From Thermodesulfovibrionia bacterium (GTDB taxonomy: Bacteria; Nitrospirota; Thermodesulfovibrionia; UBA6902): DNA of 11,106 nt. Where the stretch lies: NCBI GenBank assembly GCA_947258735.1, contig CAMYJJ010000079.1, positions 1 to 11,106 on the forward strand, written 5' to 3'. This document shows, one piece after another, positions 1 to 7,688 of this stretch. The translations under genes were made by a program, and so were the position numbers. A model generated the notes under the pieces. It was not told where the DNA came from. It did no database searches and saw nothing but the letters and a program-made list of their open reading frames with translations. Position 1 is the first letter of the stretch. Every line of letters starts with the position of its first letter.

Positions 1-239
1 CTTAAAGCAACAACTTCATTGACAGGTGATAATTCCAGTGCTTCAGCAATCAGCTTACCCGCAGAACCGGTCACACTCAGAAAACCTCCCGAAGTGGTTT
101 TCTTTAAAAGATCGTATGCATCGGGAAGAGGGTTCCCTTTGTGACGTACATATTCGGACTCAAGAACAGAACCGTTTCTGTCCATTACAACAAGCTTCAC
201 GCTTACTGACCCTGCATCTATACCAATAAATCTTTTCAT
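1..239 (-). CDS. BadF/BadG-type (CoA enzyme) activase, N-terminal part only
   Basis: The reading frame starts at an ATG at 239 and runs off the left edge after 79 codons. The product begins MKRFIGIDAGSVSVKLVV, the phosphate-binding GxDxGS motif of the ASKHA ATPase fold found in activators of 2-hydroxyacyl-CoA dehydratases and benzoyl-CoA reductases. It continues with a second short strand pattern (VTGSAGKLI). The conserved RHKGNP stretch resembles the very large activase-like proteins of anaerobes, so the full gene may be over 1000 codons; that is inference. By family knowledge such proteins hydrolyse ATP to drive electron transfer from an Fe-S cluster to a partner enzyme. The partner is not visible here. 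The ATG lies 11 bases after the stop of the thiamine-binding protein gene, and its Shine-Dalgarno (AAGGT, 252-248) overlaps that stop codon, so the two are probably translationally coupled. Confidence 0.85.
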   Translation of the reverse strand, partial: MKRFIGIDAGSVSVKLVVMDRNGSVLESEYVRHKGNPLPDAYDLLKKTTSGGFLSVTGSAGKLIAEALELSPVNEVVAL

Positions 240-250
240 ATCAGGCTACC

Positions 251-556
251 TTACTTTCTTAAAGATATATTTAATCTCTTTTCGAGAGATGTTATTTTAC
301 CATCTATCCTGTCCTTCACGCCCTTTCTGTCATCGATTGAAATGGACGTCAGGACCCTTTCACTGCTGTTCGCTGTTTTTTCATGACACGTTCTGATCAG
401 GTTCATTACTTCATCCCATGTACCTTCCACTACAGTACCCATGGGATTCAGCTTATAGGGCAGCCCGCTATTATCTATTATCTGCAAAACCTTTGCAACA
501 TCATTTCCCACACTTACACCCTTATCCAGAGGGACAATACTGAATTGCGCAAGCAT
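251..556 (-). CDS. MTH1187-family thiamine-binding protein
   Basis: This 101-residue protein matches the DUF77 / Thiamine_BP family (MTH1187, YkoF-like ferredoxin fold). It has the N-terminal pattern MLAQFSIVPLDKGVSVG, a central YKLNPMGTVVEG stretch that is highly typical of the family, and a helical C-terminus. Members are about 100 residues and cytosolic; they form tetramers and some bind thiamine or its pyrimidine precursor, but the physiological role is poorly known. The length is complete for the family. The ATG at 556 fits the family start although no good Shine-Dalgarno precedes it; the upstream bases are very AT-rich. It is followed after 11 bases by the activase gene and is separated from the upstream EF-G-like gene by 168 bases, so it may have its own promoter. 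The family assignment is secure; the ligand is inferred only from the family. Confidence 0.9.
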   Translation of the reverse strand: MLAQFSIVPLDKGVSVGNDVAKVLQIIDNSGLPYKLNPMGTVVEGTWDEVMNLIRTCHEKTANSSERVLTSISIDDRKGVKDRIDGKITSLEKRLNISLRK

Positions 557-683
557 TATATTAATTCTGATTTAGTTCTATTAAACAACATTGAATTGTT
601 AGAGGCATATCTACAGGCAAAAACAGACGTTTGCATACAGAAGTGTAATTAAAATGATGAAATTGAGAAACATCCATTGTTTA

Positions 684-697
684 TATGATATATCATA
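684..697. repeat. 14-bp perfect AT-rich palindrome in the EF-G / thiamine-binding gap
   Basis: TATGATATATCATA is a perfect palindrome in the 168-base gap between the EF-G-like gene and the thiamine-binding protein gene. It lies about 130 bases upstream of the latter's start. It could be an operator or the core of a weak hairpin. No U-tract follows it on either strand, so it is not a convincing terminator. The rest of the gap (557-724) is AT-rich and shows no other clear structure. In such AT-rich sequence a 14-bp palindrome may be chance. Confidence 0.3.
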
Positions 698-724
698 AAA
701 TTAAAAGGTAATTCAATATGTACA

Positions 725-2812
725 CTAAGCTTCCTTTTTTGCCGCTTCCTTTTCAGTTATCAGCTTCTGTGCAATATGGGCCGGCACTTCTTCATAATGA
801 GAGGACTCCATGGTATACATGCCCTGTCCGCTTGTCAGGGAATTAAGCTGGTTCGCATACGTCAGCATTTCAGCCATGGGCACGAGTGCTGCCACCTGCT
901 GGTCTCCGTTTGGAGCGGTATCGACCCCCTGTACTTTTCCGCGCTTTGAGTTAAGATCTCCTATAACATTGCCAAGGAACTCTTCAGGGGTGTTCACTTC
1001 CACCTTGACAATCGGCTCAAGAATGGTTGCCTTTGCATCAGGGGCTGCCTTCTGTAAAGCCATTGAGCCTGCAATCTTAAATGCCATTTCAGATGAATCC
1101 ACTGCATGATATGAACCGTCATACAGGGTGACCTTCATATCCACAACAGGATTACCTGCAACAAGGCCGTCTTTCATTTTTTGCACAATACCTTTTTCAA
1201 CAGCAGGTATATATTGCCTCGGAATGGCCCCGCCTACAATCTTGTTTTCAAACTCAAACCCTCCTCCCCTCGGCAGGGGTTCCAGCTTAATCCAGCAGTC
1301 CCCGAACTGTCCCCTTCCGCCCGACTGCTTTTTGTATCTTCCCTGTGCGCTCGCAGCTTTCTTTATTGTTTCCCTATAGGGGATTTTTGGAGATTTCATA
1401 TTCACTTCAACACCGAACTTCCGCTTGAGCTTTTCAAGGGTAATTTCGATATGCATCTGTCCGGTACCGCCCAGTATCATCTCTGCAGACTCTTCGTCCC
1501 TGTGAAACTTTAATGCAGGATCTTCCTCAAGCAGCCGGTAAAGGCCTGTTCCTACTTTTTCCTCATCACCCCGGGACTTCGGCTCGATAGCGTAGGATAT
1601 CATTGGATCGGCAGGCTGTACTGTTTTAAACAGTACAGGATGAGACGGGTCTGACATGGAGTCCCCTGTCTGGGCCTCTTTCAGTTTTGCCACGGCAGCT
1701 ATTTCACCGGGACCCACCTCTTTGACAGGCACCTGGATCTTGCCATTCAGGTAGAACATATTACCCATCTTTTCTTTCCTGTCCTTTGTGGCATTGATTA
1801 AGTTTGAATCTGACTTCAGTATGCCTGAGTAAACCCTGAATATGGTAAGCTTGCCTGCAAAGGGGTCTGCAATGGTCTTGAAAACCTTTAATGAGACAGG
1901 CTGATCAGCCTCAGGTTTTATGGCTTTATCCTCATCAGATTTGGTGTCTCTGGCAATTACGGGTGACTGGGCAGCACTTTCTACCGGTGAGGGAAGACAG
2001 GTAAGTATGGTATCCAGAAGAGGCTGAATCCCTATATTGGCTGTTGCTGAACCACACAAAACAGGGACGATAGTTCCTGCAAGGGTGCCTGCCTTGATAC
2101 CTTTATTAATTTCATCTTCAGTAGGGTCTGTTCCCTCAAGGTATTTTTCCAGCAAATCGTCATCAGATTCTGCAACCTTTTCTATCAGCTGCTTGCGGCT
2201 TTCATCGGCATATTCCTTGTATTCATCAGGGATGTCTCCTTCAGAAGGCTTCCCATCCCTGAATGTAACCGCCTTCATCTTCAACAGGTCTATAATCCCC
2301 TTAAATGCAGGACCTTCTCCCATAGGGACAGTTATGGGTGCAAGAGATGCTTTATATGACTTTTCAACTCCATCTACCGCTGTCTGAAAGCTGGCATTTT
2401 CTTTTTCCATTTTATTGATGAATACAATTCTCGGTAAATTGTATTCATCTGCATACTGCCAGACCTTGCCTGTTTCAGCCTTAACGCCCACCCGGGCGCC
2501 AACGACAACAACCGTCCCATCAACAGCACTGAGGCAGCACTTCGTGTCCTCCAGAAAATTAATAAAACCCGGGGTATCAATAAGATTTATCCTGTTACCG
2601 TTCCAGTCACAAAAAGCAGCAGCAGACGATATTGAAAATTTCCTGTGTATCTCCTCAGGTTCAAAGTCAGTCGTAGTGCTTTCAGTATCTACACTGCCCA
2701 TTCGTTCTATCGCCTTTGTATCATATAAAATGGCTTCTACCAGCGAAGTCTTTCCTGCCCCGCCTCCGGCGATTACAGCGACATTTCTGATCTTTCCTGC
2801 GTCAATACCCAT
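725..2812 (-). CDS. Elongation factor G-like translational GTPase (EF-G2 type)
   Basis: This 695-residue protein has the full EF-G length and layout: GTP-binding domain (about 1-280), beta-barrel domain II with KVFKTIADPFAGKL (about 310-400), domain III, domain IV with GRGQFGDCWIKLEP, and a C-terminal domain V with GDLNSKRGKVQGVD. The G domain differs from canonical EF-G: the P-loop is AGGGAGKTS (15-23) instead of AHIDAGKTT, switch I reads RKFSIS (57-62) where canonical EF-G has RGITI, G3 is DTPGF (79-83) without the catalytic histidine of DTPGH, and G4 is NKME (133-136) instead of NKMD. These changes are typical of the EF-G-like paralogue family rather than the housekeeping factor, whose gene normally sits in the str operon. 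Its exact role is not settled by sequence. The start is firm: AGGAGG (2825-2820) lies 7 bases before the ATG. It follows the RseC-like gene after 93 bases, a gap that holds a T-run (on the minus strand) without a clear stem. Confidence 0.9.
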   Translation of the reverse strand: MGIDAGKIRNVAVIAGGGAGKTSLVEAILYDTKAIERMGSVDTESTTTDFEPEEIHRKFSISSAAAFCDWNGNRINLIDTPGFINFLEDTKCCLSAVDGTVVVVGARVGVKAETGKVWQYADEYNLPRIVFINKMEKENASFQTAVDGVEKSYKASLAPITVPMGEGPAFKGIIDLLKMKAVTFRDGKPSEGDIPDEYKEYADESRKQLIEKVAESDDDLLEKYLEGTDPTEDEINKGIKAGTLAGTIVPVLCGSATANIGIQPLLDTILTCLPSPVESAAQSPVIARDTKSDEDKAIKPEADQPVSLKVFKTIADPFAGKLTIFRVYSGILKSDSNLINATKDRKEKMGNMFYLNGKIQVPVKEVGPGEIAAVAKLKEAQTGDSMSDPSHPVLFKTVQPADPMISYAIEPKSRGDEEKVGTGLYRLLEEDPALKFHRDEESAEMILGGTGQMHIEITLEKLKRKFGVEVNMKSPKIPYRETIKKAASAQGRYKKQSGGRGQFGDCWIKLEPLPRGGGFEFENKIVGGAIPRQYIPAVEKGIVQKMKDGLVAGNPVVDMKVTLYDGSYHAVDSSEMAFKIAGSMALQKAAPDAKATILEPIVKVEVNTPEEFLGNVIGDLNSKRGKVQGVDTAPNGDQQVAALVPMAEMLTYANQLNSLTSGQGMYTMESSHYEEVPAHIAQKLITEKEAAKKEA

Positions 2813-2905
2813 TAGTTATCCTCCTCTGGAAATATTATTTTTCGTAACCTGGAATTAGATATGTAATATGCTCCAATAAAAAAAGAACTCAAACTGCCCT
2901 GGCAA

Positions 2906-3337
2906 TCAGCTGACAATTTCTCCGATATACGGTTTGGACTCTGCCTTTGATTCAAGCTTTCCAGACCAGACCTTCACCCCTATTAATGATACTATGAGTG
3001 ATGCGAAACCACAGATAGCAGCAACGAGATCAGAACTGGTATTTAAAAAATATACTTCTCCAATATTTTTCCCCACAATAGCGCCTGCAATGAAAAGCAC
3101 CAGGGGTAATCCATAGACTATCATAGATCCCTTGAGATATGCTTCAGCCTGAAGAAGCACCTTTACCGTCTGTCCTTCCTTTGCATTGACAGGGTTGAGT
3201 GCCTCTATCTCCATTCCTTCAGAAGTTGACTCGCAGGCCCCCTTTGCCGTGCAGCCTTCACAGGCCCCCCGCTTCTGCACAGACACCCTTGCCGTCTCTC
3301 CTTCTGTTTTCATTACAATGCCGATTTCTTCTATCAT
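2906..3337 (-). CDS. RseC-family (SoxR-reducing system) membrane protein
   Basis: This 143-residue protein shows the RseC/MucC pattern: an N-terminal soluble part with a small beta domain (MIEEIGIVMKTEGETARVSV), a cysteine cluster C26-x2-C29-x5-C35, then two membrane segments (about 70-89 and 103-123) and a short polar tail. RseC proteins work with Rnf/Rsx-type electron-transport complexes, for example in reducing SoxR in E. coli; in anaerobes the partner is often unknown. No Rnf genes are visible here, so the partner is open. The ATG at 3337 fits the family N-terminus but has no Shine-Dalgarno: the bases just upstream are the edge of the palindromic element at 3348-3465. A start at Met9 (3313) would remove conserved sequence and is less likely. 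It is cotranscribed, if at all, with cimA upstream and the EF-G-like gene downstream. Confidence 0.85.
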   Translation of the reverse strand: MIEEIGIVMKTEGETARVSVQKRGACEGCTAKGACESTSEGMEIEALNPVNAKEGQTVKVLLQAEAYLKGSMIVYGLPLVLFIAGAIVGKNIGEVYFLNTSSDLVAAICGFASLIVSLIGVKVWSGKLESKAESKPYIGEIVS

Positions 3338-3347
3338 TTTAAAGGCC

Positions 3348-3465
3348 GTGACGCGTGACGCGTGACGAGTAATCGGTAAGGGTTCTGGAGTTTATGTTTA
3401 ATATATTGCTCATTCGAATTAGGTTATGCCTTAAAACCCGTTACGCATTACGCGTCACCCGTCAC
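3348..3465. repeat. 118-bp palindromic intergenic element with CGTGACG heptamers
   Basis: The cimA-rseC gap is almost filled by an imperfect inverted repeat. The left arm (3348-3372) and the reverse complement of the right arm (3441-3465) match at 21 of 25 positions, with a 68-base middle. The outer left arm contains three perfect tandem copies of CGTGACG (3347-3367), and the right arm carries related units (TTACG, CGTCAC). Such arrays are typical of dispersed repeat families in bacterial genomes. The element ends 5 bases from the cimA stop and 10 bases from the rseC start. It could form a long hairpin in the transcript. Whether it is a repeat family in this genome cannot be seen from one copy. 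Confidence 0.7.
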
Positions 3466-3470
3466 TGTCT

Positions 3471-5033
3471 TTATCCTCTAAGCAGTTTATATTCAATACT
3501 GTCCACAAGCGCCTGCCAGGATGCTTCGATTATATTCTCAGAGACCCCGACCGTACCCCATTTGTGTTTTTTGTCTCCTGATTCAATGAGTACCCTTACC
3601 TGTGAGGACGTACCCTCGCCTGCTGTAAGCACCCGTACTTTATAGTCGATCAGTGATACTTCCTTTAATTGAGGGTAGAACTTCTCCAGCGCCTTTCTCA
3701 GCGCATTATCCAGCGCGTTGACCGGACCATTACCGTTAGAGGCAGTATGCTCAAGCTTATCCCTGATCTTTAACATGATAGTTGCTTCACTGATCGGGGG
3801 TGCACCTTCCTGTCTCTTGGAGTCGATCACCCTGAATCCGATCAGGTCAAAGAATTTTCTATGCATGCCAAAACTCTTCTTGATTAAAAGCTCAAGCGAG
3901 GCCTCAGCGCCTTCAAACTGGAACCCCTGGTTTTCAAGCTCCTTGAGCTGTTTTACTATCTCAAGCACCTTTGGTGAATCAGGGTCAACCTTCAGGTTAA
4001 AGTCTTTTATCTTACGGATGATATTGCTTTTTCCGCTCAGGTCCGATACAAGGACCCTCTGATAGTTGCCGACCAGCTCAGGTCTGATATGCTCATAGGT
4101 CTCGGGGTGCCTCAGTATGGCGCTGACATGGATACCGCCTTTATGGGCAAAAGCACTATCACCGATAAAGGGCTGCCTTTTTAAGGGCCTTATATTTGCA
4201 ATTTCACTCACAAACCGTGAAACGTCCTTTAGTTTCTTTAATTTACTGGCAGTTATACAGCTCTTATTGAGTTTTAACTTTAGATTTGGCATGACAGACA
4301 CCAGATTGGCATTGCCGCACCTCTCCCCTATTCCATTGATCGTACCCTGCACATGAGAAGCGCCTGCCTGAACGGCTATAACGGAATTGGCTACCCCGCA
4401 TTCTGCATCGTTGTGGGCATGTATTCCGATCGGCATCTTGAAGGTTCCTGCTACATGCTTTACAATCGCCTCCACCTCGCCCGGCATGGTCCCGCCATTT
4501 GTATCGCACAGGACAAGACAATACGCTCCTGCTGAAGCAGCTGCTTCAAGTGTCTTTATCGCATATTCCGGATTGGCCTTGTAGCCGTCAAAGAAATGTT
4601 CTGCATCAAATATGACACGCGGCACTTTCTTATGCAGATATGCAACAGTATTATAAATAAGGTCGAGGTTAACCTGAAGAGATACTCTCAGGGCCTCTCT
4701 TGCATGAAAATCCCATGTCTTCCCGAATATGGTAATAACCCGGGTCCCGGCTGCAAGAAGCTCTTTAATGCCGGGGTCCTGATGGACCTTTTTAGATGCC
4801 CTGTGAGTAGAACCAAAGGCGGTCAGTGTTGCATTCTTCAGCTGAACGTTAGAAGCTTTCCTGAAAAACTCCGCATCCCGCGGATTGGAGCCGGGCCAGC
4901 CCCCTTCAACATAATGTATCCCGAACTCATCAAGCTTATGAAGTATGCGCAGCTTATCTTCGACAGAAAATGAGATGTCTTCAGACTGCGCCCCGTCCCT
5001 TAATGTTGTATCGTAAATCTCAATTTTTTTCAT
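3471..5033 (-). CDS. cimA: (R)-citramalate synthase
   Basis: The enzyme condenses pyruvate and acetyl-CoA to (R)-citramalate, the first step of the threonine-independent route to 2-oxobutyrate and isoleucine; it is cytosolic. The 520-residue protein has the TIM-barrel catalytic domain of the HMG-CoA lyase-like family, with DTTLRDGAQ (8-16; R12 and D13 catalytic/metal region), the metal-binding HAHND (205-209) and [10 protein letters not shown] (234-243), followed by a LeuA-type C-terminal regulatory domain (about 390-515). Length and motifs fit the long citramalate synthase subgroup (TIGR00977 type) better than 2-isopropylmalate or homocitrate synthase. The ATG at 5033 gives the family start [15 protein letters not shown] longer frame from a TTG at 5072 adds 13 unrelated residues that come from a palindromic repeat and should not be used. 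No strong Shine-Dalgarno is visible. It lies 146 bases after lysC in the same direction. The C-terminal domain implies possible feedback control by isoleucine, an inference. Confidence 0.93.
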   Translation of the reverse strand: MKKIEIYDTTLRDGAQSEDISFSVEDKLRILHKLDEFGIHYVEGGWPGSNPRDAEFFRKASNVQLKNATLTAFGSTHRASKKVHQDPGIKELLAAGTRVITIFGKTWDFHAREALRVSLQVNLDLIYNTVAYLHKKVPRVIFDAEHFFDGYKANPEYAIKTLEAAASAGAYCLVLCDTNGGTMPGEVEAIVKHVAGTFKMPIGIHAHNDAECGVANSVIAVQAGASHVQGTINGIGERCGNANLVSVMPNLKLKLNKSCITASKLKKLKDVSRFVSEIANIRPLKRQPFIGDSAFAHKGGIHVSAILRHPETYEHIRPELVGNYQRVLVSDLSGKSNIIRKIKDFNLKVDPDSPKVLEIVKQLKELENQGFQFEGAEASLELLIKKSFGMHRKFFDLIGFRVIDSKRQEGAPPISEATIMLKIRDKLEHTASNGNGPVNALDNALRKALEKFYPQLKEVSLIDYKVRVLTAGEGTSSQVRVLIESGDKKHKWGTVGVSENIIEASWQALVDSIEYKLLRG

Positions 5034-5054
5034 GTTTAATTCAAGGCACACAAT

Positions 5055-5116
5055 CACAAAGAGACAAAGCAACTAAGAATAATTGCTTTTCAGCTATGTG
5101 CCTCTGTCCCTTTATG
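5055..5116. repeat. 62-bp imperfect inverted repeat between lysC and cimA
   Basis: The arms at 5055-5077 (CACAAAGAGACAAAGC...) and 5094-5116 (read on the minus strand CATAAAGGGACAGAGG...) match at 16 of 23 positions around a 16-base centre. ACAAAG-like units recur within the arms. This resembles a degenerate dispersed palindromic element, unrelated in sequence to the one at 3348-3465. Its left arm supplies the spurious TTG start upstream of cimA. It could form a hairpin in the lysC-cimA transcript but has no following U-tract. Confidence 0.45.
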
Positions 5117-5132
5117 AATTGAGGTTAATAAT

Positions 5133-5159
5133 ATTGTATCCACGTTGAACAGGTACAAT
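5133..5159. repeat. Small hairpin downstream of lysC
   Basis: ATTGTA and TACAAT (5133-5138, 5154-5159) pair, extended inward by CC/GG with one bulged base and a 10-base loop. It begins about 20 bases after the lysC stop on the minus strand. It could be an mRNA 3'-end hairpin or an attenuator between lysC and cimA. It lacks a U-tract, so it is not called a terminator. Confidence 0.3.
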
Positions 5160-5179
5160 TCTATAATATCGTAAACAGA

Positions 5180-5662
5180 TCACTGTTTTGCCAGTTCAAA
5201 TGAATCATGCAGGACCTTCACAGCCTTTTCAGTCGCATGTGCATCCACGACGCATGATATTTTTATTTCTGACGTGCTTATCATCATAATATTAATTTCA
5301 TTTTTTGCGAGGACTTCAAACATTTCTGCTGCAACACCAAAGTGTGACTGCATGCCTACGCCAACAATCGATACCTTGGCAACGTTCGTATTCATGTTCA
5401 CGCCTTTGGTTCCCATATCATCAGAGACCTTCTGAATGATGTCATATGCCCTGTTGCCATCAGCCCTGGAGACCGTAAATGATATATCGGTTGCATGATC
5501 AACATTACTGATGTTCTGTACGATCATGTCAACATTGATGTTCGCAGCTGATATGGCATTAAAAATTTCGGCAGCTATGCCGGGTCTGTCAGGTACGCCC
5601 ATGATGGTTATTCGTGCCTGGTTTTTATCATGGGTAACTCCTGTGACTACTATCTTTTCCAT
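5180..5662 (-). CDS. lysC: Probable internal translation product: aspartokinase beta (regulatory ACT) subunit
   Basis: Within lysC the codon for Met247 (5662) is preceded by AAAGGAGG (5678-5671) at 8 bases, a near-perfect Shine-Dalgarno and stronger than the one serving the TTG start of the full gene. Translation from here would give a 160-residue protein of just the two ACT domains. In-frame internal starts that yield alpha2beta2 aspartokinase are established for Bacillus subtilis and Corynebacterium glutamicum, where the beta subunit begins at about the same point, near residue 250. Use of this start here is inferred from position and ribosome site; there is no direct evidence of a separate product. 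Confidence 0.6.
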   Translation of the reverse strand: MEKIVVTGVTHDKNQARITIMGVPDRPGIAAEIFNAISAANINVDMIVQNISNVDHATDISFTVSRADGNRAYDIIQKVSDDMGTKGVNMNTNVAKVSIVGVGMQSHFGVAAEMFEVLAKNEINIMMISTSEIKISCVVDAHATEKAVKVLHDSFELAKQ

Positions 5663-6400
5663 AACTCCGTCCTCCTTTGTGACAAGCGTCCCCGGCGCCT
5701 GGTTAAAACTTGACCGAACTACCAGAGGTACTTCGTATTTTTTTGCAAATTCAACAGCGCGGCCATGAAGCACCTTGGCACCGAGGCTCGCCATCTCAAG
5801 CATCTCATCATATGAAATCCTGTCCATTTTCATGGCATCCGGCACGATCCTCGGATCTGCGGTATAGACGCCTTCAACATCGGTGTATATTTCACAGGCA
5901 TCGGCTTTTAAAGCAGCGGCAATAGCAACGGCAGTTGTATCTGATCCGCCCCTTCCAAGTGTTGTCACATCCTGGAATTCATTAATGCCCTGAAACCCGG
6001 CAACGACAGGTACCTTTCCCTCATCAAGGGCAATTTTAAGCCTGCTTGCCTCTATCTCCTCAATCATTGCCTTGGTATGAGAGCTGTCCGTCATGATCCC
6101 GACCTGTCTGCCGGTGAAGCTCATTGATTTTTGTCCAAGCTGCTGGATGGCCATCGCCATCAGGGCGCTTGTTATTCTCTCTCCTGATGACAGCAGCAGA
6201 TCCATTTCTCTCTCATCCGGACTGTCAGTAATTTCACTGGCAAAGCCGACAAACTTGTCTGTTTCACCGGCCATGGCTGATACCACAACAATGACCTGAT
6301 TGCCCTTTTCGGCAACTGATACAACACGCTCTGCAACAGCCTTGATTCTTTCAGTGTTGGCGACTGACGTGCCGCCGTATTTCTGTACTATTAAAGCCAA
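5180..6400 (-). CDS. lysC: Aspartate kinase (two ACT domains)
   Basis: The enzyme phosphorylates L-aspartate with ATP, the committed step toward lysine, threonine, methionine and diaminopimelate; it is cytosolic. The 406-residue protein is a monofunctional aspartokinase of usual length: the kinase motif KYGGTS (7-12), [12 protein letters not shown] (71-83), the nucleotide/substrate segment [10 protein letters not shown] (148-157), and [11 protein letters not shown] (174-184), then two ACT domains (about 263-325 and 342-404) for amino-acid feedback. There is no fused homoserine dehydrogenase. The start is TTG at 6400: GAGGTGA (6414-6408) lies 7 bases upstream, an in-frame stop sits just before, and no ATG would give the conserved N-terminus. 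It follows the apgM-like gene after 42 bases, so the two are almost surely cotranscribed. The last 160 codons may also be translated separately. Confidence 0.95.
   Translation of the reverse strand: MALIVQKYGGTSVANTERIKAVAERVVSVAEKGNQVIVVVSAMAGETDKFVGFASEITDSPDEREMDLLLSSGERITSALMAMAIQQLGQKSMSFTGRQVGIMTDSSHTKAMIEEIEASRLKIALDEGKVPVVAGFQGINEFQDVTTLGRGGSDTTAVAIAAALKADACEIYTDVEGVYTADPRIVPDAMKMDRISYDEMLEMASLGAKVLHGRAVEFAKKYEVPLVVRSSFNQAPGTLVTKEDGVMEKIVVTGVTHDKNQARITIMGVPDRPGIAAEIFNAISAANINVDMIVQNISNVDHATDISFTVSRADGNRAYDIIQKVSDDMGTKGVNMNTNVAKVSIVGVGMQSHFGVAAEMFEVLAKNEINIMMISTSEIKISCVVDAHATEKAVKVLHDSFELAKQ
5671..5678 (-). promoter_or_regulatory. Internal ribosome binding site in lysC
   Basis: AAAGGAGG read on the minus strand, 8 bases before the internal ATG at 5662. 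It falls in the codons for the linker between the kinase and ACT parts. Confidence 0.6.
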
Positions 6401-6407
6401 TTCTGAT

Positions 6408-6414
6408 TCACCTC
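6408..6414 (-). promoter_or_regulatory. Ribosome binding site deciding the lysC TTG start
   Basis: GAGGTGA on the minus strand lies 7 bases before the TTG at 6400. An in-frame TGA immediately upstream excludes a longer product. Confidence 0.75.
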
Positions 6415-6442
6415 AAATGGTATTAAATTCAAGAAATATATA

Positions 6443-7666
6443 TTAGTTCTTCTGAAGGAAATAATCCATCAGTTTATACCCTTTTTCAAACTTCATGGCT
6501 GTCTTCATTCTGCATATATTTTCAGAGTAAGACTGTGCCAGCGACGTACGTCCTTCCTGTTTATTGCTTGAGTAAATTACAAATGGTACAGGGTCTGCAG
6601 TATGAGTCCTCACACTGATTGGGGTAAGATGGTCAGGCATTAACAACACTGTGAAATCACCGAACTTTTTTAGCCCCTTCATTATCGGCCCAACAATTTT
6701 TGAATCAAAGTCTTCGATTGCCCTGATCTTGTCCCTTATGCTTCCGTTATGACCGGCTTCATCCGGGGCTTCCACATGCACATACACAAAGTCACATTTA
6801 TTAAGGGATCGTACTGCCGCATCAGCTTTACCTTTATAATTCGTATCAATGTATCCGGTTGCACCTTTTACGTTTATCACATCAAAACCAACACAGATGC
6901 CCAGCCCCTTTGTCAGGTCTACTGCTGATATGAGAGATCCCTTTAATCCATACTTTGATTTAAATTTAGGCAGAACAAGCTTCCTGCCCTGCCCCCAGAG
7001 CCAGATACTGTTGGCGGTCGCCAGACCTTTTTTCTTTCTCGCTTTATTGACAGGATGGTCGGTCATGATATGATTTGATCTTTCCATCAGGTCAAGCAGC
7101 ACATTGCTCCCTGTTCCGGAGGGAAGATGTCCCTTTGCCTCCTTACCGGTTATATCATGTGGAGGTATGCATTTAATTTTGTCCCTTCCATTTTTCCAGA
7201 CCAGCAGATGCCGGTAGCTTACACCCGGGTAAAACCTGATATCTTTGCTGCCAAGCTTCCTGTCAATACATGTGATGAGTTTCCGTGATTCGGCAGTAGT
7301 GATGTGACCTGCACTGTAATCAATCATCCGGGAGCTGTCTATCTGCATATCATCCCCAAATTCCAGATTCACTACATTGCACCTGTATGCCACATCTTTC
7401 GGGCCAAGTTTAATCCCCTGATATTCTGCCTCAATCGGTGCTCTGCCGCTATAGTATGTTGATGGATTGTAGCCAAGGATCGCCAGGTTTGCAACATCAG
7501 AACCGGGATCAAAACCAGGGGGGATTGTCCGTGCCTGTCCCACCTGTCCTTCGCGGGCAAGTCTGTCCATATTGGGCGTATTGGCCTTTTGAAGGCATGT
7601 CCTGTTGCCAAGGGTCCTGATCGGCCTCCCGGCCATACCATCACCTATCAATACAACATATTTCAT
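6443..7666 (-). CDS. ApgM-like phosphoglycerate mutase family protein; possible homoserine kinase
   Basis: This 407-residue protein belongs to the cofactor-independent phosphoglycerate mutase family of archaeal (ApgM) type, in the alkaline phosphatase superfamily. The metal and catalytic residues are present: D9 in VLIGDGMAGRP, S56 in PGSDVANLAILGY, D302 and H306 in EAPDEAGHNG, D345/H346 in LLMPDHLTP and H355 in RTHTADPVPF. By sequence alone it could interconvert 2- and 3-phosphoglycerate. However, bacterial members next to threonine-pathway genes have been proposed as homoserine kinases (the TIGR02535-type subgroup), and here the next gene, 42 bases on, is aspartate kinase. I favour that role as inference; no classical thrB is in the window. 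The ATG at 7666 gives the family N-terminus MKYVVLIGDGM; only a weak ribosome site precedes it. It is the first gene of the minus-strand series and is divergent from the outer-membrane protein gene. Confidence 0.88.
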   Translation of the reverse strand: MKYVVLIGDGMAGRPIRTLGNRTCLQKANTPNMDRLAREGQVGQARTIPPGFDPGSDVANLAILGYNPSTYYSGRAPIEAEYQGIKLGPKDVAYRCNVVNLEFGDDMQIDSSRMIDYSAGHITTAESRKLITCIDRKLGSKDIRFYPGVSYRHLLVWKNGRDKIKCIPPHDITGKEAKGHLPSGTGSNVLLDLMERSNHIMTDHPVNKARKKKGLATANSIWLWGQGRKLVLPKFKSKYGLKGSLISAVDLTKGLGICVGFDVINVKGATGYIDTNYKGKADAAVRSLNKCDFVYVHVEAPDEAGHNGSIRDKIRAIEDFDSKIVGPIMKGLKKFGDFTVLLMPDHLTPISVRTHTADPVPFVIYSSNKQEGRTSLAQSYSENICRMKTAMKFEKGYKLMDYFLQKN

Positions 7667-7688
7667 ATAATGTGCTTTTAATATATAT

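Noticed and set aside
2836..2905. Terminator between the rseC-like and EF-G-like genes.
   Set aside because: A T-run exists on the minus strand but I could not draw a stem of more than a few pairs before it.
5034..5072. Longer cimA from a TTG at 5072 adding [13 protein letters not shown].
   Set aside because: The extension resembles a signal-like stretch but is encoded by the palindromic repeat, and the family N-terminus starts at the ATG at 5033.
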